A stretch of 64,000 nucleotides of DNA, from positions 1,736,001-1,800,000 of the forward strand of contig NZ_CP044532.1 in assembly GCF_026427775.1 (NCBI RefSeq), in the 5' to 3' direction. Both the position numbers and the translations under genes were made by a program. This document shows positions 51,844 to 60,626 of the stretch, one piece after another. Under the pieces are notes generated by a model that was not told where the DNA came from, made no database searches, and saw only the letters and a list, made by a program, of their open reading frames with translations. Source of the DNA: Arthrobacter sp. CDRTa11 (lineage in GTDB: Bacteria; Actinomycetota; Actinomycetes; Actinomycetales; Micrococcaceae). Within the stretch, counting starts at the first letter, position 1, and the number at the start of each line of letters is the position of its first letter.

Positions 51844-53412
51844 ATGACCAGCCAGCCCAACACCGGATCCGATCCAGCAGCACAGGACATGAGCCCTGAG
51901 GAAATACAAGCTGTCATCGACCGGATTCTCTCCAAGGATGTACCGCCCAGGAACGCGGCCGCCGAAAACGGCGACGCGAAGGGCGTTTTTGGCAAGGCCC
52001 AGGCGATATCGCGCCTGGACGAAGAGCACAGCAGTTACGACGGCGACCAGCAGGACCTTGAGGAACGCCGTGCGCTCCGGCGGGTGGCAGGCCTCTCGAC
52101 AGAACTGGAAGACGTCACCGAAGTCGAGTACCGGCAGCTCCGGCTGGAGCGTGTGGTACTGGCGGGGCTCTGGACGGAAGGGACCTTGGCCGACGCCGAG
52201 AATTCCCTCCGTGAACTCGCTGCATTGGCTGAAACCGCCGGCTCAGAGGTCTTGGACGGCCTCGTGCAGCGCCGTGCCAAACCAGACCCTGGCACTTTCT
52301 TGGGCTCCGGAAAGGCACTTGAGCTCAAGGACGTCGTGATGGCCACAGGCGCGGACACTGTGGTGGTGGACGCCGAGCTGGCTCCGTCGCAGCGCCGTGG
52401 CCTGGAGGACATCGTCAAGGTCAAGGTCATTGACCGCACAGCGCTGATCCTGGATATCTTCGCCCAACACGCCAAGAGCCGCGAGGGCAAAGCCCAAGTG
52501 GAACTCGCCCAGCTCGAATACCTCCTGCCGCGCCTGCGTGGCTGGGGCGAATCGATGTCCCGCCAGGCCGGTGGCCAGGTGGGTGGGGCCGGTGCCGGCA
52601 TGGGCTCGCGTGGTCCCGGCGAGACGAAGATTGAACTGGACCGCCGCCGGATCAGGACCCGCATGGCCAAACTGCGGCGTGAGATCAGCGCCATGAAGCC
52701 TGCGCGGGAAACTAAGCGGGCCAACCGGCGTCGAAATTCTGTGCCGTCAGTTGCTATCGCCGGGTACACCAACGCCGGAAAGTCATCCCTGCTGAACAGG
52801 CTGACCGATGCCGGCGTCCTCGTGGAAAACGCACTCTTCGCCACGCTGGATCCCACGGTGCGCAAGGCCGAAACCGCAGACGGGCTGGGCTACACCCTGG
52901 CCGATACTGTGGGTTTTGTCCGCTCCCTTCCGACGCAGCTGGTGGAGGCGTTCCGTTCCACGCTGGAGGAGGTGGCGGACGCAGACCTGATCCTGCACGT
53001 GGTGGACGTCTCACACCCGGATCCGGAAGGCCAGATCGCCGCTGTCCGGAAGGTCTTCAGCGAGGTGGATGCCCGCAAGGTGCCTGAAATCATCGTGCTC
53101 AATAAGGCCGACGCCGCCGACCCGTTTGTGGTGGAGCGCCTCAAGCAGCGTGAACCGCGCCATGTGGTTGTTTCTGCCCGGACCGGCCAGGGCATCGCCG
53201 ACCTGCTCAAGGCCATCAGTGACGCGATTCCGCGCCCCAGCGTCAAGCTGGAGCTCCTCATCCCATACAACCGGGGTGACCTGATCAGCAAACTGCACGA
53301 GACCGATGCCGAGATACTGAGCCTGGATCACGGTGAGGATGGCACACGTGCTGTGGTGATGGTCCGTGAAGGCCTTGCGGCTGAACTGGAATCATTCACC
53401 AGCAATGACTGA
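51844..53412 (+). CDS. hflX: Ribosome-associated GTPase HflX
   Basis: HflX splits stalled or stressed ribosomes, and homologues give macrolide-lincosamide tolerance. The 522-residue protein has the N-terminal HflX domain (RVVLAGLWTEGT, FLGSGKALELKDVV, DAELAPSQRRGLED), the linker GGAGAGMGSRGPGETKIELDRRRI, and the G domain with Walker A AGYTNAGKSSLLNRLT. DTVGFVRSLPTQLVEAFRSTLEEV and LNKAD follow. The N-terminus carries about 90 acidic, polar extra residues. ATG 51844 follows AAGGAG. It overlaps the helicase gene by 8 bases. Confidence 0.95.
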   Translation: MTSQPNTGSDPAAQDMSPEEIQAVIDRILSKDVPPRNAAAENGDAKGVFGKAQAISRLDEEHSSYDGDQQDLEERRALRRVAGLSTELEDVTEVEYRQLRLERVVLAGLWTEGTLADAENSLRELAALAETAGSEVLDGLVQRRAKPDPGTFLGSGKALELKDVVMATGADTVVVDAELAPSQRRGLEDIVKVKVIDRTALILDIFAQHAKSREGKAQVELAQLEYLLPRLRGWGESMSRQAGGQVGGAGAGMGSRGPGETKIELDRRRIRTRMAKLRREISAMKPARETKRANRRRNSVPSVAIAGYTNAGKSSLLNRLTDAGVLVENALFATLDPTVRKAETADGLGYTLADTVGFVRSLPTQLVEAFRSTLEEVADADLILHVVDVSHPDPEGQIAAVRKVFSEVDARKVPEIIVLNKADAADPFVVERLKQREPRHVVVSARTGQGIADLLKAISDAIPRPSVKLELLIPYNRGDLISKLHETDAEILSLDHGEDGTRAVVMVREGLAAELESFTSND

Positions 53413-55468
53413 GCTGGTGGCGGGGGAGACTTCCGAAACGGCCGGCGAGGAGTTCGTGATCGAACTCCTCGACCGTGCCGTTGCCGGCATGGGAGGGCAA
53501 AGCCGGACAGGACAGCACGAAATGGCCCGTCAGGTGGCTCGCGCCATCGAAACCGGGGACCATCTCCTGGTCCAGGCCGGAACCGGCACCGGAAAGTCAC
53601 TGGCGTACCTCATTCCGCTCATCGCGCATTCCCTGGTGAGCAGCAAGCCCACCCTGGTCTCCACCGCAACACTGGCCCTGCAGACCCAGATCGTGGGCCG
53701 TGACCTGCCCCGCCTGCTCAAGACCATCACGCCCGCCCTGGACCGACCGGTCAAGGTGGCGTTGGTTAAGGGGCGCTCCAACTACGTGTGCCGGCACAAG
53801 CTCGAAGGCGGGTTCCCGTCGGAAGAGCCCGCCGAGGGCCAGCTCTTCTCCCTCGGGGAAGACACCAGCGTGCCGCACTTTGCCGCAGCCATGGGCGGTC
53901 CGGCATCACAGCTGGGCAAGGAGGTGGTGCGCCTGCGTGAGTGGGCGGAGAAGACCGCCACTGGTGACCGTGACGAGCTCCTGCCCGGCGTTACCGACCG
54001 CGCCTGGCGGCAGGTGTCCGTTACCTCGATGGAGTGCCTGGGGGCGCAGAAATGCCCGCTGGCAGCGGAATGCTTTAGTGAACTGGCGCGCCAGGACGCA
54101 GCTGAAGCCGACGTTGTGGTGACGAATCACGCCATGTTGGCGGTCAGTGCTTTCGAAGGACTGGCCGTTCTGCCCGAATATGACGTGGTGGTGGTGGATG
54201 AGGCCCACGAACTCCAGGACCGGGTTACCGGCGCCGTATCAGGGCAGCTTTCGGTTGCCATGGTCCACGCTGCCGCCGCCGGTGCCCGAAAGCACACTGC
54301 CATCACCGTCGACGCCCTGAATGCAGCCGCGGCCAACCTTGAGGTGGCCCTGGCCGGCGTCCCCAGTGGTTTGCTCCCGAACGGCCTGAACGATGAACAG
54401 CTGGACTGCGTTGACCAGCTTCGTGAGGCCTGCCGGGCAGCCCTCTCGGATTCAAAAGGGGACAGCAGTACAACGGCCGACGGCGGGCGGCAGCTTGCCC
54501 GGTCCCGTCTCCTGCTGATTCTTGAACTCTGCGAACGGCTCATTGCGGCCAAGGACAACCGTGAAGTGGTGTGGTTTTCGCGGGCCAGCTCGTTTGATCC
54601 GCAGCAGGGCTATTCACAGCCTGATGAAAGCGCACCCGTTTTGGTCAACATTGCCCCGCTCAGTGTTGCCGGCAAGCTGCGCGAAGGACTCTTTGCCGGC
54701 CATACGGTTGTGCTGACCTCAGCCACGCTGGCCATCGGCTCCGCCTTCGAGCCGACGGCCGGGGGATTGGGGCTGATAGGGGACGGCGCTCCCAGCTGGA
54801 CCGGAGTGGACGTAGGGTCCCCCTTTGATTATCCAAAACAGGGGATCCTCTACGTTGCCGGGCACCTGCCCAAACCGGGCCGGGGTGCCGCGCCGGAGGC
54901 GCTGGATGAACTCGAGGCCCTGATCCGCGCTTCCGGCGGCGGCGCCCTCTGCCTCTTCTCATCACGCCGCGCGGCCGAAGAAGCCGCAGAAGCGATGAGG
55001 CCGCGAATCGGCGTCAGCATCCTCTGCCAGGGTGATTCCACCATGACGGCCCTGGTTAGGCAGTTCGCCGACGAGCCCGATACGTGCCTCTTCGGCACGA
55101 TGTCGCTGTGGCAGGGAGTTGATGTCCCGGGCGGATCCTGCCGGCTCGTGGTCATTGACCGGATACCGTTCCCGCGGCCGGACGATCCGCTGATGACGGC
55201 ACGTTCACGTGCGGTAGCCCAGGCGGGCGGAAACGGATTTATGGCTGTCTCAGCCACGCACGCAGCGATCCGCCTCGCCCAGGGGGCCGGCAGGTTGATC
55301 CGCTCCACGGGAGACAAAGGTGTGGTGGCCGTGCTCGATTCCAGGCTGGCAACCGAGCGTTATGCCGGTTTCCTTCGGGCTGCGCTGCCACCGTTCTGGC
55401 CCACGACAGACCGCAAGATAGCTTTCGCCGCCCTTGAAAGACTGGCCAAGGAAAGCCCACGGGCCTGA
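53405..55468 (+). CDS. dinG: DinG/XPD-type ATP-dependent DNA helicase
   Basis: Superfamily 2 Fe-S helicase of 687 residues. Motif I is QAGTGTGKSLAYLIPL, the DEAH box is VVVVDEAHELQD, and the C-terminal motifs include LFGTMSLWQGVDVPGGSCRLVVIDRIPFPRPDDP and AAIRLAQGAGRLIRS. Cysteines in SNYVCRHK, MECLGAQKCPLAAECF sit between motifs I and II, where DinG and XPD bind a 4Fe-4S cluster. It probably unwinds R-loops or damaged DNA forks. Coupled to hflX by overlap and convergent with lexA, placing it next to SOS genes; no LexA box of its own was seen. Confidence 0.92.
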   Translation: MTELVAGETSETAGEEFVIELLDRAVAGMGGQSRTGQHEMARQVARAIETGDHLLVQAGTGTGKSLAYLIPLIAHSLVSSKPTLVSTATLALQTQIVGRDLPRLLKTITPALDRPVKVALVKGRSNYVCRHKLEGGFPSEEPAEGQLFSLGEDTSVPHFAAAMGGPASQLGKEVVRLREWAEKTATGDRDELLPGVTDRAWRQVSVTSMECLGAQKCPLAAECFSELARQDAAEADVVVTNHAMLAVSAFEGLAVLPEYDVVVVDEAHELQDRVTGAVSGQLSVAMVHAAAAGARKHTAITVDALNAAAANLEVALAGVPSGLLPNGLNDEQLDCVDQLREACRAALSDSKGDSSTTADGGRQLARSRLLLILELCERLIAAKDNREVVWFSRASSFDPQQGYSQPDESAPVLVNIAPLSVAGKLREGLFAGHTVVLTSATLAIGSAFEPTAGGLGLIGDGAPSWTGVDVGSPFDYPKQGILYVAGHLPKPGRGAAPEALDELEALIRASGGGALCLFSSRRAAEEAAEAMRPRIGVSILCQGDSTMTALVRQFADEPDTCLFGTMSLWQGVDVPGGSCRLVVIDRIPFPRPDDPLMTARSRAVAQAGGNGFMAVSATHAAIRLAQGAGRLIRSTGDKGVVAVLDSRLATERYAGFLRAALPPFWPTTDRKIAFAALERLAKESPRA

Positions 55469-55503
55469 CCGCAGCCCGGGACAAAACCTGGAGCGGTTGG
55501 AGC

Positions 55504-56259
55504 CTAAAGCGAGCGCAACACTGAGACGACCTTGCCCATGATGGTGGCGTGGTCTCCGAGAATGGGCTCGTACTGCGTGTTCTGGGGAAGAAGCCACGTG
55601 TGGCCGTCCCGCTGGCGGAAAGTCTTCACTGTGGCTTCGTCGTCCAGCAGGGCTGCAACGATATCGCCGTTGGCGGCGTCGGCCTGGCGCCGGACAACTA
55701 CCCAGTCGCCGTCGCAGATCGCCGCGTCAACCATGGAGTCCCCGGCAACCCGCAGCATAAACAGTTCACCCTGTCCCACCAGCTGGCGCGGCAGCGGCAT
55801 GACGTCCTCTACCACCTGGTCCGCAAGAATCGGACCGCCGGCCGCGATCCGGCCTACAAGGGGCACCATGGCGGTGTCCATGGCCGTGGGCAGATCCAAA
55901 ACTGCCCCGCCATCAATGCTGCGCAAAACGGGCGGCTTGGCAGATGCTGATCCTGCCGATTTGCCAGTGCCGCCGTCCAGAGTGAGTGGCATCAGGACTT
56001 CCATGGCCCGTGGCCGCTTGGGATCGCGCCGCAGGTAGCCTAGTTTCTCGAGCTGCGACAACTGGTGCGTGACGCTGGACAGGCTTGCCAGGCCCACGGT
56101 GTCGCCGATCTCGCGCATGGATGGCGGATACCCGTTGTCATTGACGGAGCGCTGAATTGTTTCCAGGATCTTTTTTTGGCGTGCTGTAAGCCCCTTCGGG
56201 ACCCTCTGGGGCTGCCGACCCCGCTGGGTCGCCCTGCCGTCAGCGGCTGGTGCTGCCAT
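55504..56259 (-). CDS. lexA: LexA repressor
   Basis: SOS repressor that is cleaved when RecA filaments form. With the ATG at 56259 it has 251 residues. The winged HTH is [54 protein letters not shown]. The cleavage site is Ala140-Gly141 in GRIAAGGPI, the catalytic serine is S175 in VAGDSMVD and the lysine is K212 in ATVKTF, all intact. A GTG at 56295 would add 12 residues. LexA boxes lie upstream, so it is autoregulated. Confidence 0.96.
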   Translation of the reverse strand: MAAPAADGRATQRGRQPQRVPKGLTARQKKILETIQRSVNDNGYPPSMREIGDTVGLASLSSVTHQLSQLEKLGYLRRDPKRPRAMEVLMPLTLDGGTGKSAGSASAKPPVLRSIDGGAVLDLPTAMDTAMVPLVGRIAAGGPILADQVVEDVMPLPRQLVGQGELFMLRVAGDSMVDAAICDGDWVVVRRQADAANGDIVAALLDDEATVKTFRQRDGHTWLLPQNTQYEPILGDHATIMGKVVSVLRSL

Positions 56260-56398
56260 ATTCGCCAATGCCTTTCCGTTGCCCCGGGTGTCCACGGCCG
56301 CGGGTGCCGGAACCTCCGGCCTGGATTGTCAGACCCTGCTGATCAACTACAGGAGTGGTTGTTCTTTGATCCAAACGTAGGGCAGCCGCAACGCTTTT

Positions 56399-56414
56399 TC
56401 AAACATTTGTTCTA
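56399..56414. promoter_or_regulatory. LexA box 1 (lexA side)
   Basis: TCAAACATTTGTTCTA matches TCGAAC-N4-GTTCGA at both inner AAC/GTTC half sites with two outer changes. Being nearer lexA, it probably serves autoregulation. Confidence 0.7.
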
Positions 56415-56465
56415 GCGAGTCTCGACAATATTCGTTGATAAGTGCTAAAACTGAAGAAGCAAAGT

Positions 56466-56481
56466 TCGAACATGTGTTCTA
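56466..56481. promoter_or_regulatory. LexA box 2 (LysM gene side)
   Basis: TCGAACATGTGTTCTA, one base off the consensus, lies 112 bases upstream of the LysM gene. It is the best LexA box in the window. Confidence 0.8.
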
Positions 56482-56592
56482 TTCATTGCCTGCGGTATTC
56501 GAATACTCGGATCTTCAGATGAAGGCCATCCGGGCCGCAGGCGGGAAAAGGACACTCCGGGCAGCACAGTATGGTCCAGGAGGGCTCATTTC

Positions 56593-57009
56593 ATGTCAGC
56601 TATATCCGCTTCACAGGCTCGCCATCAGCAGTTCGTCTCCGTCCAGCAGCTCACGTCCCTGCTGGATGCGGAACCGCAGCCCCGTAAGAAGCCCCTGCCG
56701 CCGCTCCGGCTCACGCGCCGGGGGCGGATCGTGCTCATCGGTATTCCCCTGATTTTCCTGGCTGCGTTGCTGCTGTCCCTGGTGGGCTTCCTTAACGCCC
56801 CGGCGAAGGCGGCAGACTCCGCTGCCGGCCTTGCCCTGACACCCACGGTGTCAGTTACCGTTCAGGGCGGGGAATCGTTGTGGGGTATCGCGGCCACAGT
56901 TGCCCCAGAGCGGGACCCCCGGGATGTGATCGCGGATATCGTTCAACTCAACAACCTCAGCGCGGGGACCGTTGTGCCGGGGCAGCAGCTGTTCGTTCCC
57001 ACCAAATAG
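56593..57009 (+). CDS. SOS-linked membrane LysM protein, division-inhibitor candidate
   Basis: A 138-residue protein with a basic cytoplasmic N-terminus (about 50 residues), one membrane segment (IVLIGIPLIFLAALLLSLVGF), then an outside LysM domain (VSVTVQGGESLWGIAATVAPERDPRDVIADIVQLNNLSAGTVVPGQQLFVP). Its place divergent from lexA with its own LexA box matches Rv2719c of M. tuberculosis, DivS of Corynebacterium and YneA of Bacillus, which delay division after DNA damage. By analogy it should act at the septum. ATG 56593 lacks a strong ribosome site. Confidence 0.85.
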   Translation: MSAISASQARHQQFVSVQQLTSLLDAEPQPRKKPLPPLRLTRRGRIVLIGIPLIFLAALLLSLVGFLNAPAKAADSAAGLALTPTVSVTVQGGESLWGIAATVAPERDPRDVIADIVQLNNLSAGTVVPGQQLFVPTK

Positions 57010-57108
57010 CGGGATCCTCAGAACCTGCCGCCCCTCATCAGCCAGTGTCTTCCCTGGACTGCGGAAGGCTGGCGGGCTGTCACATTTTCCGGGCACCGGC
57101 ATGGGCAC

Positions 57109-57123
57109 TAAACTGTTCAGGTG
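57109..57123 (+). promoter_or_regulatory. Leaderless promoter of hisC and the his operon
   Basis: TAAACT (57109-57114), GTTCAG, GTG 57121. A leaderless start leaves no room for a his leader peptide or T-box. Confidence 0.55.
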
Positions 57124-58239
57124 AATGACCAGCTAGAGCGCCTGAACCGTCTTCCCCTCCGGAGCAACCTCCGCGGGCTAACCCCTTACGGTGCCCCGCA
57201 GCTGGATGTGCCCATCCTGCTGAACGTGAACGAAAACACACATGGTGTCCCGGCGGACGTGCAGGCCGCCATCACCGAGGCCGTGACGGAAGCCGCCGCC
57301 GGTTTGAACCGCTACCCGGACCGCGAATTCAGCGAACTCCGGGAAGCTCTGGCTGAATACCTGGGCCACGGCCTGAACCCCACCAACATCTGGGCGGCGA
57401 ACGGCTCGAACGAAGTGCTCCAGCAGATCCTCCAAGCCTTCGGGGGTCCAGGACGCAAGGCCCTCGGGTTCCCGCCCACGTATTCCATGTACCCGCTGCT
57501 GGCCAGCGGTACAGACACGGAGTACATTGTTGGCCAGCGGGCGGAGGGTTATGGGCTGAGCGCGGAATCGGCGGCCCTGCAGGTCAAGGAACTCCAGCCG
57601 AACATTGTCTTCCTCTGCTCACCCAACAACCCCACCGGGACCGGCCTTGGCCTGGACGTCGTGGAGGCGGTGTACTCCGCGGGTGAGGCCAGCCAGACCA
57701 TAGTGATCGTTGACGAGGCCTACCACGAGTTTGCCCATGACGGCACTCCCAGTGCCCTGACTCTGCTGCCCGGCCGGGAACGCCTGATTGTCACCAGGAC
57801 TATGAGCAAGGCCTTTGCTCTGGCCGGCGCGCGCCTGGGCTACATGGCCGCGGCGCCTGAAGTGACAGATGCCCTCCGGCTGGTTCGGTTGCCGTACCAC
57901 CTCTCGGCCGTCACCCAGGCCACAGCCCTCGCGGCCCTCCGCCACCGCGAAGCACTTATGGCGGACGTTGAGGACATTAAGAAACAACGGGACCGGATCG
58001 TCGAAGAGCTGACCAGGATGGGCCTCACGCCAGCCGCCTCTGATTCCAACTACGTCTTTTTCGGGGGACTGGACCGGCCCCATGCTGTCTGGCAGGAGCT
58101 GCTGGACGCCGGCGTGCTGATCAGGGACGTCGGCATCCCCGGCCATCTCCGTGTCACCGCAGGCACTGAGAGTGAGACCACAGCGTTCCTGACCTCTCTG
58201 GAAAGCATCCTGGCCAGCCAGGCCAAGCTCCCCGCCTAA
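57121..58239 (+). CDS. hisC: Histidinol-phosphate aminotransferase
   Basis: PLP enzyme of histidine synthesis converting imidazole acetol phosphate to histidinol phosphate. The 372-residue protein has LNVNENTHGVP, GLNRYPDREFSELREALAEYLGH, WAANGSNEVLQQILQAFGGPG, LCSPNNPTGTG, IVIVDEAYHEFAH and the PLP lysine in VTRTMSKAFALAGARLGYMA. It is first of the hisC-hisB-hisH-(small gene)-priA transcript; no hisD is seen directly upstream. Confidence 0.96.
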   Translation: MNDQLERLNRLPLRSNLRGLTPYGAPQLDVPILLNVNENTHGVPADVQAAITEAVTEAAAGLNRYPDREFSELREALAEYLGHGLNPTNIWAANGSNEVLQQILQAFGGPGRKALGFPPTYSMYPLLASGTDTEYIVGQRAEGYGLSAESAALQVKELQPNIVFLCSPNNPTGTGLGLDVVEAVYSAGEASQTIVIVDEAYHEFAHDGTPSALTLLPGRERLIVTRTMSKAFALAGARLGYMAAAPEVTDALRLVRLPYHLSAVTQATALAALRHREALMADVEDIKKQRDRIVEELTRMGLTPAASDSNYVFFGGLDRPHAVWQELLDAGVLIRDVGIPGHLRVTAGTESETTAFLTSLESILASQAKLPA

Positions 58240-58302
58240 ACTTGACATAGAGGCGCTTCGGGCGCCTGCCAAGAATTCCCGTACTCCTTCCGAAAAGGAC
58301 AT

Positions 58303-58935
58303 ATGACCATGAGTTCCACCGGATCGAACGCTGCCCAGGCCCGGACCGCCAGCATGGAGCGCGCCACCAGCGAATCGTCAGTGCTCGTGGAGATCAACCT
58401 TGATGGAACCGGCGTATCTGACATCGACACGTCGGTCCCGTTCTATGACCACATGCTGACGGCGCTGTGCAAGCACTCCCTTATCGACATGACAGTCAAG
58501 GCAACCGGTGACATCCACATCGACGTCCACCACACCGTAGAGGACGTGGCCATCACTTTCGGCGAGGTCCTTCGCACGGCGCTGGGCAACAAGGCAGGAA
58601 TCCGCCGCTTTGGTGAAGCCACTGTGCCGTTGGATGAGGCACTGGCGCACGCTGTGGTGGACGTTTCCGGACGTCCGTACCTGGTGCACGGCGGTGAGCC
58701 CGCGGGACAGGAATATCACCTGATCGGCGGCCACTTCACCGGCTCGCTGACACGCCACGTGTTTGAGGCGATCACGCTCCACGCCGGCATTTGCCTCCAC
58801 ATGAACGTCATTGCCGGGCGGGACCCGCACCACATCGTGGAAGCGCAGTTCAAGGCATTCGCCCGGGCGCTGCGCGCAGCTGTCGAGCCCGATCCCCGTG
58901 TGAAGGGTATTCCTTCCACCAAGGGTGCGCTGTGA
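58303..58935 (+). CDS. hisB: Imidazoleglycerol-phosphate dehydratase
   Basis: Manganese enzyme of histidine synthesis. The 210-residue monofunctional protein has the two metal motifs: [15 protein letters not shown] with [19 protein letters not shown] near residues 70-90, and [29 protein letters not shown] near 165-195. It has no phosphatase domain, as is usual in actinobacteria. GAAAAGGACAT precedes ATG 58303. It overlaps hisH by 4 bases. Confidence 0.97.
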   Translation: MTMSSTGSNAAQARTASMERATSESSVLVEINLDGTGVSDIDTSVPFYDHMLTALCKHSLIDMTVKATGDIHIDVHHTVEDVAITFGEVLRTALGNKAGIRRFGEATVPLDEALAHAVVDVSGRPYLVHGGEPAGQEYHLIGGHFTGSLTRHVFEAITLHAGICLHMNVIAGRDPHHIVEAQFKAFARALRAAVEPDPRVKGIPSTKGAL

Positions 58936-59666
58936 GCGGGCAGATTCTTCGTGACGGCGCCGTGATCGATCCGGAGCTATTGGTCAAGCCCGCGTCGCCA
59001 GAAGGCAAGCCCACCGTTACGGTGCTGGACTACGGCTCCGGGAACATCCGTTCTGCCGTGCGCGCGCTCGAACGCGCCGGAGCCGAGGTGATCCTCAGCG
59101 CCAAACCGCAGGACGTGCTCAATGCCGACGGCCTGGTGGTGCCTGGCGTGGGCGCCTTTGAGACAGTGATGCGGGAATTGAAGGCCGTGGATGGCATCCG
59201 GCTGATCGGCAGGCGTGTGGCCGGTGGACGGCCTGTCCTGGGCATTTGCGTGGGCCTGCAGGTCCTGTTCGAAGCCGGGGTTGAGCACGGAACTGAAGCT
59301 GAAGGCATGGGGGAGTGGCCGGGGAAAGTGGAGCTCCTCCCCGCCGACGTCGTGCCGCACATGGGCTGGAACACCGTGAAGGTCCCGGAGGGATCCAGGC
59401 TCTTCGCCGGCGTGGAGGAGGAGCGCTTCTACTTTGTCCACTCGTACGGCGTCCAGGAATGGAACTTCGACGTGGTGCAGCCGCGGATGGCGGCGCCGCT
59501 GGTGACGTGGTCCGAGCATGGTGCCCCCTTCATCGCAGCGGTGGAGAACGGGCCGCTCTGTGCCACCCAGTTCCACCCGGAAAAGTCCGGCGACGCCGGG
59601 GCCCGTCTGCTGCGTAACTGGGTGGACGGACTCCGCAAGCCCTCACCGCAAGACGGATCAGCCTAG
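58932..59666 (+). CDS. hisH: Imidazole glycerol phosphate synthase glutaminase subunit
   Basis: Class I glutamine amidotransferase that feeds ammonia to HisF. The 244-residue protein has [36 protein letters not shown], the nucleophilic cysteine in [19 protein letters not shown] and the His/Glu pair in [12 protein letters not shown]. The partner hisF is not in the window. The GTG start overlaps the hisB stop; about 30 residues before the core are an extension. Confidence 0.96.
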   Translation: MSGQILRDGAVIDPELLVKPASPEGKPTVTVLDYGSGNIRSAVRALERAGAEVILSAKPQDVLNADGLVVPGVGAFETVMRELKAVDGIRLIGRRVAGGRPVLGICVGLQVLFEAGVEHGTEAEGMGEWPGKVELLPADVVPHMGWNTVKVPEGSRLFAGVEEERFYFVHSYGVQEWNFDVVQPRMAAPLVTWSEHGAPFIAAVENGPLCATQFHPEKSGDAGARLLRNWVDGLRKPSPQDGSA

Positions 59667-59825
59667 ATGTGGTCAGTCCTCCTGATGGGCCTCGCGGGGC
59701 TCCTCGTGGGCGGCGCCCTGTCCTTCAGGCAGCAGCGCAAACCCCTGTGGACCCAGATCTGCTTCTACATCCTTGCGGGCATGTCACTTCTGGCCGCCTA
59801 CCTCCTTTCCCTGCCTGCCGCCTAG
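59667..59825 (+). CDS. 52-residue membrane protein between hisH and priA
   Basis: The ATG follows the hisH stop directly (TAGATG). It encodes two membrane segments, MWSVLLMGLAGLLVGGALSF and ICFYILAGMSLLAAYLLSL, joined by a short basic loop (RQQRKPLWTQ). Small genes of this kind recur at this place in his operons of related bacteria, but no function is known to me. The tight spacing argues it is a real translated gene. Confidence 0.7.
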   Translation: MWSVLLMGLAGLLVGGALSFRQQRKPLWTQICFYILAGMSLLAAYLLSLPAA

Positions 59826-59870
59826 GCACCACCGCTAAACCCTTCCTGCCCCCCACACTGAGGACTTGAG

Positions 59871-60617
59871 ATGACCACCGCACATGATCTGCCGGTTCTT
59901 GAACTGCTGCCCGCCGTCGACGTCGTAAACGGCCAGGCCGTCCGGTTGGTGCAAGGCGAGGCAGGCAGCGAAACCAGTTACGGCACACCGCTGGAGGCGG
60001 CCCTGAACTGGCAGGAGCAGGGCGCCGAATGGGTGCACCTGGTGGACCTCGACGCGGCGTTCGGCCGTGGTTCCAACGCAGAACTGCTCCGTGAGGTGGT
60101 GGGGCGGCTGGACATCCACGTGGAGCTCTCAGGCGGACTTCGGGACGACGAGTCACTGGAAGCGGCCCTCGATCTGGGTGTGGCCCGGGTGAATCTTGGC
60201 ACTGCGGCGTTGGAAAACCCTGACTGGACCCGCCGGGCCATTGACCGTTTCGGCGACCGGATCGCCGTCGGCCTTGATGTCCGCGGAACCACCCTGGCAG
60301 GCAGGGGCTGGACCAAGGAAGGCGGGGACCTTTGGGAGGTCCTGGGCAGGCTTGAAGAGGCAGGGTGCTCACGCTATGTCGTCACGGATGTCACGAAGGA
60401 TGGCACGCTGCAGGGGCCCAATGTTGAGCTGTTGCGCCAAATGGTGGAAAAGACGGGCAAGCCGGTGGTGGCATCCGGCGGCATCTCCAGCCTGGATGAC
60501 CTGAAGGTCCTCCGCTCGCTGGTTCCGCTGGGCGTGGAAGGGGCCATCGTGGGCAAGGCCCTGTACGCTGGGGCCTTCACCCTGCCCGAGGCACTCGACG
60601 TCGCCGGCCGCCGCTAG
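59871..60617 (+). CDS. priA: PriA/HisA: ProFAR isomerase, likely bifunctional with TrpF activity
   Basis: TIM-barrel isomerase acting on ProFAR in histidine synthesis. In actinobacteria the same enzyme often also acts as phosphoribosylanthranilate isomerase for tryptophan. The 248-residue protein shows [68 protein letters not shown] and [13 protein letters not shown], with the two catalytic aspartates (residue ~14 and ~136) in place. Dual use is inferred from the phylum and the SGGLRDD type motif. ATG after GAGG-like sequence. Confidence 0.94.
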   Translation: MTTAHDLPVLELLPAVDVVNGQAVRLVQGEAGSETSYGTPLEAALNWQEQGAEWVHLVDLDAAFGRGSNAELLREVVGRLDIHVELSGGLRDDESLEAALDLGVARVNLGTAALENPDWTRRAIDRFGDRIAVGLDVRGTTLAGRGWTKEGGDLWEVLGRLEEAGCSRYVVTDVTKDGTLQGPNVELLRQMVEKTGKPVVASGGISSLDDLKVLRSLVPLGVEGAIVGKALYAGAFTLPEALDVAGRR

Positions 60618-60626
60618 GCGAACTCC

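Larger units (their letters stand above)
56260..56592. other. Divergent lexA/LysM control region
   Basis: 333 bases between the two start codons. It holds two LexA boxes (56399 and 56466) and a TATTCGAATA palindrome near 56496. No further gene was seen in it. Confidence 0.7.

Noticed and set aside
56496..56505. TATTCGAATA palindrome as a third LexA box
   Set aside because: It lacks the GAAC-N4-GTTC spacing of actinobacterial LexA sites.
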